Below are positions 56,801-64,000 of a DNA stretch of 64,000 bases, one piece after another. This DNA is from Cinnamomum chago (taxonomy: Eukaryota; Streptophyta; Magnoliopsida; Laurales; Lauraceae), in contig CP142453.1 of assembly GCA_038049695.1 (NCBI GenBank), forward strand, positions 1,381,501 to 1,445,500. Reading direction: 5' to 3'. The notes under the pieces are model-generated. The model was not told the origin of the DNA and ran no database searches. It worked only from the letters and a program-made list of their open reading frames with translations. The translations under genes and the position numbers were made by a program. The stretch's first letter is position 1, and each line of letters starts with the position of its first letter.

Positions 56801-57782
56801 GGTACCACTCAGCTGTTAACGTTCAACACAGTTGGGGCACCATCTGTGAGAGGACTTTTACTATTATTGAGTTGTTTGTTCCTCGAGCGAGACAATGCCA
56901 GAGCTTTTGTAGCCTAAGCTACTGGAGCTACGAGATGTTCCTCGAGCGAGACAGTGCCAGAGCTTTTGTAGCCTGAGCTACTGGAGCTACGGGTGGTTTG
57001 TTTCTCGAAGTGAGACAGTGCCAGAGCTTTTGTAGCCTGAGCTACTGGAGCTACGAGTTCGAAGCGAGATAGTGCTAGAGCTCACGGAGCCTGAGCTACT
57101 GGAGCTACGAGTTATTAGCATATGTGGACAGCCTACTTTGATAGTTTGTTTATGATTCGAATGCAATGTATCTCTTTCGATCAGAGTGCTATGCATATCT
57201 TATAATCATGTTTATCGTTTACTCTCTTTAGTACTGCATATCTATGTGATTTATATATCTATCGTCTTGTCATCCGTTGTGTTGATGATGCTACTCTTGG
57301 TGCATAGCTACCGAGCTTTACTACCCCGAGGAGGAGGAGACGACGGAAGAAGTTCAGGCAGATCAGCCTGATGACTTCCTAGAGTATAGTACGGACGACA
57401 TTGTATAGCCGTGGTGACCCCATACACGAGAGCTTCACGATTATCCTCCTAGCTTCATCTTTTTGTTTCTTTATACTTTTGTTTATGCCTAGTTTTAGTT
57501 GGCCTTTTTACTTGTAATTAATATGTTGTTCACAGTCTTAAACTTTAACCATAATTATGTTACTCAGTATATTGCTCTTAAACTATACATCTTTAAGATA
57601 CCTCTTGCATTATGAAGCTTCCGCTAATTGTTTATGTATTCGAGGAAATGTTTATATCTCACAGCGGTCTTCGATCCAGATGGGACACGATTAGGGCAAG
57701 TGGCACATAATTATTATTGGAAAAGTTTTAAATTGGCCCTAATCTCACGCATAACCCCGATTTCACTTTTTGGGGCGTGACA
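53834..57782 (+). mobile_element. Long LTR-like element without coding region (probable solo LTR, Ty3/gypsy type)
   Basis: It starts TGTAACATCCCG and ends GGGGCGTGACA, a near-inverted pair typical of large plant gypsy LTRs such as those of the Tekay/Del group. It spans 3.95 kb with no gag or pol similarity. Target flanks (aaggt and agttg) do not clearly match. An inverted, diverged relative lies at about 41900-45515. Repeats about 190-340 bases apart around 'ccgttgatc'/'ccgttggatc' and 'gagatatttgcaaaa' occur at 54700-55320. A 'ggtcgacc'-rich patch lies at 56000-56160. Family assignment rests on the termini only. It is old, judging from its divergence from the inverted copy. Confidence 0.6.
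56879..57113 (+). repeat. Tandem repeat in the long LTR-like element, unit about 57-65 bp, four copies
   Basis: Each unit holds 'gagacagtgccagagctttt', 'gtagcctgagctactggagc' and 'tacgag', separated by variable short spacers beginning 'ttcctcgagc'. The unit contains a hairpin word (agctactggagct). Copies are uneven in length, unlike a CRISPR array. Confidence 0.85.
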
Positions 57783-60700
57783 AGTTGGTCATACTAAAGG
57801 GTGATCAAGAAGTTAAAGAGGGCACATTTGTAGGGCAACCCTGAAAATTGGTCAATAGACCTATTCCTAATGATTGGCCACAATGTTATTCCGAATGTAC
57901 AATGGAAGATATTAATCAGAGTGTAAAAGATAATCCATTCTTAATCTTGTGCAATGGCAACAAAAGATGACAGAAAACTTACATTGGTGATATGAACCAC
58001 CCAAAAGCGAAGATGTTCCCACTACGCAAAACACCCATATGGTTATCCGATTCCTTATTGAATGCAAGGATTGTGAGCATCATTTTATAAGGAGTCCTTG
58101 CAAATAAAGGTAGAGGAACTCCCTGAAGTTGATTGTGCTTTTGTTCATCTTGACTTTGAGTGTGATCATAAGCTAGAGCACTCTGTTCTCAGTAGGCTGT
58201 CCAACAGTCAACCTTGACATGGATTTAAGACGTCTGAGCATTTTTTTTCTTCCATATCTTGAGTTGACATCCCTACATCAAGTCAACAGTGTTGAGCATT
58301 TGAAAGTCAAGTGTAGTGTAATAAAACAAAATAGGTGATTTACCTACGGCTCACATGACCATCTAGGCCCTATGTGGTACATGGTTATTCAAGTGATATG
58401 TGGCTACAAATGGGAATGATGTGGCTACCAACAGAATTTTTGTTGCTCTTCACCAACAGAGCCTTTGTTGTTCATCAACTGTCACTACTTGAGATGTGTG
58501 CGAATGCTTGATTTTTTTTTCCTAAAGTACCTTTCTTGATACTGTGGACCAAGAATTTCCATAAAAACATGAAATGATTTGAAAAAACATAGGTTCAGGG
58601 AGTGAGAAAATATTTGAATTCCACTATTAATGATTTCATTGCGTAGTCCAAGTAAAGTGTTCCTATTTTCATTTTTTATTTTCCTTTTGATGGATTGATT
58701 TATGACCCATTGGTGAATGGTGAGAATCTTAGGTAGAAAATAGCCACTTCTGATATTTAATTTTTTTGAGGATTGTGTCCATCATGATAAAGATGGAGAG
58801 AAAGAGAAAGGCATTTGCATGGCTACATGATATGTACCATTCATTCACATAGGCCTACTTTAGATGGTCAATGAATAAGGAAGTATCCAACAGACAATGT
58901 GATTTTAAACATTTACCAAAACTTGTATATCAATTTTTTGCTGGGTTAGTCTACTGGCCAGGAGTGTACTACAACCTGATGACTCAGGGATCGATCTGTG
59001 GGCATGTGAGTGGTGCCGATGTCCCAACACCGCTCAACCATTAGTGTGTCGCTGACTCTATCAATTTTATAGCATATTAGCAGAGTTTCATTCTATTACA
59101 TATAATCTCCACTTATAATCACAGAAAAACATTGGATTTCAACCTTACCAAGTGAGAGGTAATGTCCATGAATATAGTATAGTTCCTATCCGTCTTTTCC
59201 TTATGTGCAAGCAATGTCATTTCTTAAGTCACCAAAACTGGATGATGTAGGGGCTGGTAATATTTTAAGCCCTTTCTCATGCCTTAAACTTCTGTTTTAT
59301 TTGAATTTCCAATTCTTAAGACAACCCAGCCCAACTAAATTTTAGGAAAGTGAGGCTCTAGTCTACATTTGTATCTTATATCCTTCACTCATCACCCCTT
59401 TAACATATTTTCATTAGACCTCACTTTATTATGAAGCTTTAACAATTCAATATAGAACCAACAAATTGGCCATTTATGTATAACTCAAAGCTCATTTTCT
59501 CATCAAACAGTATTATAGCAATTCAATGAAGAGATAATAATAGTGAAAGCTGCAAATTTATTATTTTCTTTCAAAAATGAATAAATGATCAAATACTAAC
59601 AAGTTATTAATTAGTTATGTTAACCAAAGTAGGTTGCACCCTTATTTGATCAGAGCAAATCATATAAGATGCTCTCTACATGTTATATGTACAAAGCCAT
59701 ATTTACTAAAAAAAGAGCTATATACATCATAAGTAGATCAGTGAGTTGCCAAAAAGATAAGACAATAATTAATTAGGTTTTTCATATATTGATTATTCTC
59801 TTGACGAATATTCCTCTGACTGAAGTGAAGTGAAGTGAAATTTGAGCTACATCTTATTTTTCGATAGACAGGCTTCATAAATGGTTAAATTAGAACACTG
59901 AAGCCTACATAAGCCACCGATAGAATTTATTCAAAAGAATAAGAATAACGAAAAAGAGATCCATAAAACCTATTTTCTTTCCCGAATGCCTCTTTGGTTT
60001 AATCTAAAGACAATAGTGAATAAAGTAGATAAAACCTAAAACCAAGTAATAAATCCAAATCTGACACAAATAACAATAATTTGATGAACAACGTAACCAT
60101 TAAAATGTAGAAGAAAGAAGTAATCCGATCATCAAGTCAAGCGAAATCAAACAAAGTTTCTTTAACAAATATCTCATCTGTAAGAATTCCATTCAGAAGA
60201 AAAAGAAAAAAATGCAAAAATAAGCAATCATATGAATTCCAACCAAACATAGTAGATAAATAAAATACCCACAGCAATTCAGCCATCAACTAAAAAATAA
60301 TAATAATAATAATAAACAATTTTTCACAGAAATCCAGAGAATTTGCACTTATTTTGCCCCCAAAATCCTAATGAAATCCTCAATATACTCATGATAATTA
60401 TTTAAAAAAAAGGGAGCAATCCATACAAATGAAAACCTGGCAAAGTTACACAAACATGTTGAAACACACAATCCACCATAGTAGCTCAAGAACTATGAAG
60501 TCAATTAAATTTTTTTGGACTATCTAGCATATTCGATTGTATATCAGATTTGTGAGTCAACTGCAGCCCACACTTGGCATGAGACAACCTTATCCGGTTC
60601 ATATAATAACTTGTATAACTTGGTTAGGATTGTATGTAGGCTTTGGCATTTTTTCTTTTTCTTTTTTTTAGTAGAAGGCATTCATTCTGGAAAAATCCAT

Positions 60701-62354
60701 ACATATTCAATGTGAAATAAATTTTATGTGCATGCACATTTTAAATATGAGACAAGAATGTTTATAATGTATATTCCAATTTCTTTTATTATCATTCCTC
60801 CATAAATTCTTTCCATGAAATATGAGAGAAAGCAAAGACACTGAGTTGAGATATTGGGGGAAACTAAAGTAAATAAGTGGGTAACTTATTTTGGTATAGT
60901 TAGAATTTCTAAGCATTAAAACTACAAATCCATACGCAAAAAGCAACCTAAAGTGTCAGGTGACGAAGTGATATTTCTATAATTAGATGTATATTTATAC
61001 TTGTTCGCACCCGTCATTATTGAGGATTTACAGGAAATTGCATAATGCATATAATACCATGATAGAAGCTTCATTTTCATAGATACATAAGAAGAATTAG
61101 ATTAATATTTAATTTATTAATTTACCTATTTATTTTTAAATAATTTAGATGTATGTTTAAAAGAGTGATGCAACTATGTAGTTATATGCGTGGCAAGATC
61201 ATGCATATTAAAACAATATGATTCTCTTGAAGGAAAGATAACTAATATATGAAAATCCTTTTAGCTCTTATTTATTATTTCAGCATAATAAAGGGAAATT
61301 AGGCAAATTGCAAAGCTTGTATAAAGAAATACGGAAAATTGATATTTGGAGATGAAATTCGGCAAATTGCAAAGCCTCAAATGCTAGTTGGAGGTACTAA
61401 CTTTTTATAATGGGAATTTGATATTTGGAGATATAAAGTGTGTGCGAGTTTGAGAGTTGATCAAATTGGGCAAATTGGAAAGCCCCAAATGATATCGTGG
61501 GAGTTAGTGACTCTTCCATTTTTTTTTCTTTTTTTGAAGACTAAATTGAAGGAAAAATGACGAAGGATTAGAAAAAATACGATTTAGTTGATATTTACAG
61601 ATGAATGACTTTTTTTTTTTTTTTACGGAGATGTAATTCTTTTCATAAGAAATATGTTTCTTGCCAGATGAGCCAGGTTGCATGTACGTGGCCTGACCCT
61701 ACGTGCCCTGACTTGGGGTTTGCAGATAACTGAAATAAGAAGTGCAAGAAAAAAAAATTAAGAAAATGAAATAAGAAGCCATGAAAATGGAGTAATCAAG
61801 AAAAGAAGTAGTTTTCTAACCCTTGAGCTTTGATTATTGAGGGATAGGAAGGAGGAGAGGGTTATCTTTGATTAAAGGTTTTGAGAGGGTTATCTTCATT
61901 CAGAGTTTTCCATTTGTGCCCTCACACGTCCCTTAATTAGCAGATGCCACACAACTTAGATCCATGCAGTGGGGCCAACTTGGGTGTGTAGAGAAAGCAA
62001 TAAGCAAGTTGTTTCTTCTCTTTTATAAGGGTGTATATATATAGAAAGTGGTCGGGTTTTTTTTCTTTTTACTTTTTCAAAAAAAGGAGGCAATTTTGAA
62101 GATGTATACTTTAGATGTGACCCCTTTTGTCTAAAAAATGGAGGCTTTACATTACTTTTACTCTAAAAGTAACTTCTTTTCTCCACTAAATGCCAAAACA
62201 CGCTCACTTTTTATACAAAAGGTCAAAAGAATTCCCTACCAATTTACTATATAGACAAAATGCCATTATAACCTCTTTATATTTTATTTTCTTTCGATTT
62301 GATGCTTTACAATACTTTTACTTTAATAGTAAATTGTTAAACGAGCCCTAAAAG
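57783..62354. other. AT-rich gene-free spacer
   Basis: No gene or element with clear ends is recognised in 4.6 kb. A small 'gtgaagtgaa' repeat lies near 59820. The word 'ggcaaattg' followed by 'aaagc' recurs at about 61302, 61365 and 61470, and 'gatatttggaga' at about 61340 and 61420; both suggest an old, decayed tandem repeat. The stretch 62020-62350 ends 'aaacgagcccta', like a MITE terminus, but its partner end was not found. Confidence 0.4.
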
Positions 62355-62975
62355 TTGTGGGCACCTAAGAGTCGAGTTGCAAACGGGTATCCGATTCTCC
62401 GATTACCCGGAAGTTCTGACCCATAAAAAACCAGGTCTGGAACTTATTTAGGTTCTGATTCATAAATGGGTTCAAAACCCAATTTAGGTTTTGATTGATA
62501 AGCAAGTTCGGGTTTAAAACTTATTTTAGGTTCCGATTCATAAACGGGTCCGAACCTAATTTAGGTTCCGATTCATAAACGGGTCCGGTTCTAGGTCCAC
62601 GTAAGTTCCGATCCATGGACCTAGGACCCGACATATGAGCTTTGGATATTGCAACTTGTACTTTAAAATCAACTTTTTTTTATATTTATTTTATGTTTAA
62701 TACTGGAGGCAGTAGACTTGATGCACTATTATAAGTTGAATGATATGTTTATTTTAAGAAAAATAAAGAATGAAGAGAACCTAGAATTGATTTTGGAATT
62801 AGGTTCCAGACCTCTAGGTGGACCCAGTTCCGGAACCGGATCCGGATCCGGATCCGGGTCTGGAACTAACAAAATAGGTTCCGAGTGAAAACTGGATCCG
62901 GAACCATTATTTAGAAACGGGTCCGGATCTATTATGGTTCCAATCTAGAACCGTCCCATTTGTAATCCTACTCAA
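62355..62975 (+). repeat. Dispersed GGGTCCGGAACC-rich repeat, copy B
   Basis: This is the longer, inverted relative of 40386-40740. The left end reads 'tctccgattacccggaagtt', the reverse of copy A's right end. The termini form an imperfect inverted repeat (gagtcgagttgcaaacggg against gagtaggattacaaatggg). Internally 'ggttccgattcataaacggg' is repeated about four times at 62440-62585. A 'ggatccggatccgg' run lies near 62840. It could be a non-autonomous hAT-like element. The flank aagag appears on both sides, a weak sign of target duplication. Confidence 0.6.
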
Positions 62976-63712
62976 GAGATAGTAGGAAATGACCATTTAT
63001 AATGTACTCTCCCGCTACAAACGAATTAGAATTGGACACAGCTTAGTTATGAACCCACTGTAGTGCCTCTAGTCCACTGTCCAAGACAAACTTGTAGGCC
63101 CAGTTCCTGATCTGGTTTTTAGTTTAAATGGGGACATGCTTAACTACGGAGAGCCATGAACATAAAACCCTTTTTTTGTAATTTTTTTTCCCTAATGTTT
63201 GTGGTGTTCACGTGTAGTCCCAGGAGTGTTCGTCGTAGCTATTCTACTTTGCGAATTTTTACGATCTTCATGGATGAGAAGATGCACAAGATCGTCCAAA
63301 GTGCAAATTTCAATTTATTATCAAATTATCTTCATCACGTCATCATGGTATTACAAAGTTATAGGAGTAAAAGGAGATGTTATAAGCTCAAATGAATGTA
63401 AAAAAAAAAAAAAGTTATTCTTAACTATTACTTTCTGAAACTTTCTTTATAAGTTTTTGATATTATATACAGTAAATAGAAATTAATGTACGTAGCTTTT
63501 GGTTTCCTTAACTCCACTTTTTAAATTCAAGAACTAGGGGTTGCTCTCACCTAAAAGCATAGGATTTGATTTTTGGATATGCTGCTCTTTCTCACGTGTG
63601 TTGGTTTTCTTTTCATGTGTTAGGGGGCTCTCTTAACACATAGGCTCTCTCCCCGAATGGCTTGGGTAATAAAAACGAAAAAAAGAAAGGAAGGAAAAAA
63701 AAAACCCTCCAC
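62976..63712. other. Gene-free spacer
   Basis: No gene is recognised; two overlapping 79-codon frames at 63156-63438 have no family match. Purine-rich sequence immediately precedes the LTR at the right edge. Confidence 0.35.
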
Positions 63713-64000
63713 TGTAAGGAAATTACTTTTAGGCTCATTACTTGGACCACAAGTCCTTACCTTTCTAGAAGTGTGGTCATTATAGGAATTCCGTTTTCAT
63801 AGGATATATGCTATTAATTACTCAAAAACGGTTACCTAATGAGATATGTTGCATAATATTCTCTACCTTGATAGACGGTTGAGATTAAATCTAAAGTAAA
63901 ACTAATTGGGAATTTGGTCCTCTCTCCACATATAAATAAAGTCTTTCGTCCATTACAAAGGCTACACACAAAACTCAACACATTAAGGTTTATAGGCAAG
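63713..64000 (+). mobile_element. Ty1/copia LTR, same family as 31502-37980, cut by the window edge
   Basis: Starting TGTAAGGAAATTA, this sequence follows the LTR of the 31502-37980 element through 'ccacaagtcctt', 'tctagaagtgtggtcat', the CTATAAATAAAG-like TATA region and 'aaggtttataggcaag' up to the edge. It is in the opposite orientation and differs at roughly one base in ten, so it is an older insertion. Whether it is a solo LTR or the start of a full element cannot be seen. Confidence 0.92.

Noticed and set aside
56879-57113. Possible CRISPR-like array
   Set aside because: Four uneven repeats in a plant LTR-like element; spacers are short, variable in length and mutually similar.

Overview
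This window is nuclear DNA from a flowering plant, probably a woody eudicot, but the sequence does not fix the species. The signs are low gene density, AT-rich spacers, intronless BAHD acyltransferase genes, plant-type LTR retrotransposons, CACTA, hAT and MITE transposons, a tRNA-derived SINE, and fragments of plant EF-1alpha, jacalin lectin, augmin and MAP kinase kinase genes.

Only three genes look intact. They are three paralogous single-exon BAHD acyltransferases of the anthocyanin/phenolic-glucoside malonyltransferase type, all on the + strand: 4234-5643, 12334-13701 and 49066-50475. A fourth, tiny BAHD fragment lies at 45516-45626. An orphan copy of the shared upstream region lies at about 14750-15147 and continues at 19163-19260, with no gene after it. 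The flanks are duplicated too: 6742-7514 recurs at 45628-47981. The second copy is interrupted by a LINE, and that LINE by a SINE. The cluster therefore grew by local duplication and was then pushed apart by insertions.

Layout. 1-3400: broken Ty1/copia element (- strand), cut by the window edge. 4.2-14 kb: BAHD genes 1 and 2, a SINE, a MITE candidate and tandem repeats. 14.7-19.3 kb: orphan BAHD upstream region, LINE 3' end, and a gag-only Ty3/gypsy-type element with two LTRs. 20265-26599: a CACTA transposon without recognisable transposase that carries pieces of three host genes (Nudix hydrolase, jacalin-related lectin, augmin subunit 1). 27.0-38.1 kb: an EF-1alpha pseudogene that took a hAT transposon in its intron and a Ty1/copia element in its second exon. 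40-45.5 kb: dispersed repeats and an inverted long LTR-like element that contains a MULE-like transposon carrying a MAP kinase kinase 4/5-like fragment. 45.5-50.5 kb: BAHD fragment, duplicated flank with nested LINE and SINE, BAHD gene 3. 50.5-64 kb: mostly AT-rich spacer with a Tourist-like MITE, a 3.9-kb long LTR-like element, a GGTCCG-rich repeat, and at the right edge an LTR of the same family as the 31.5-38 kb element.

The three BAHD genes probably encode cytosolic acyl-CoA-dependent transferases that decorate glycosylated phenolics. Nothing in the window shows their exact substrates. All identities were read from motifs and remembered family consensus; no database search was run.
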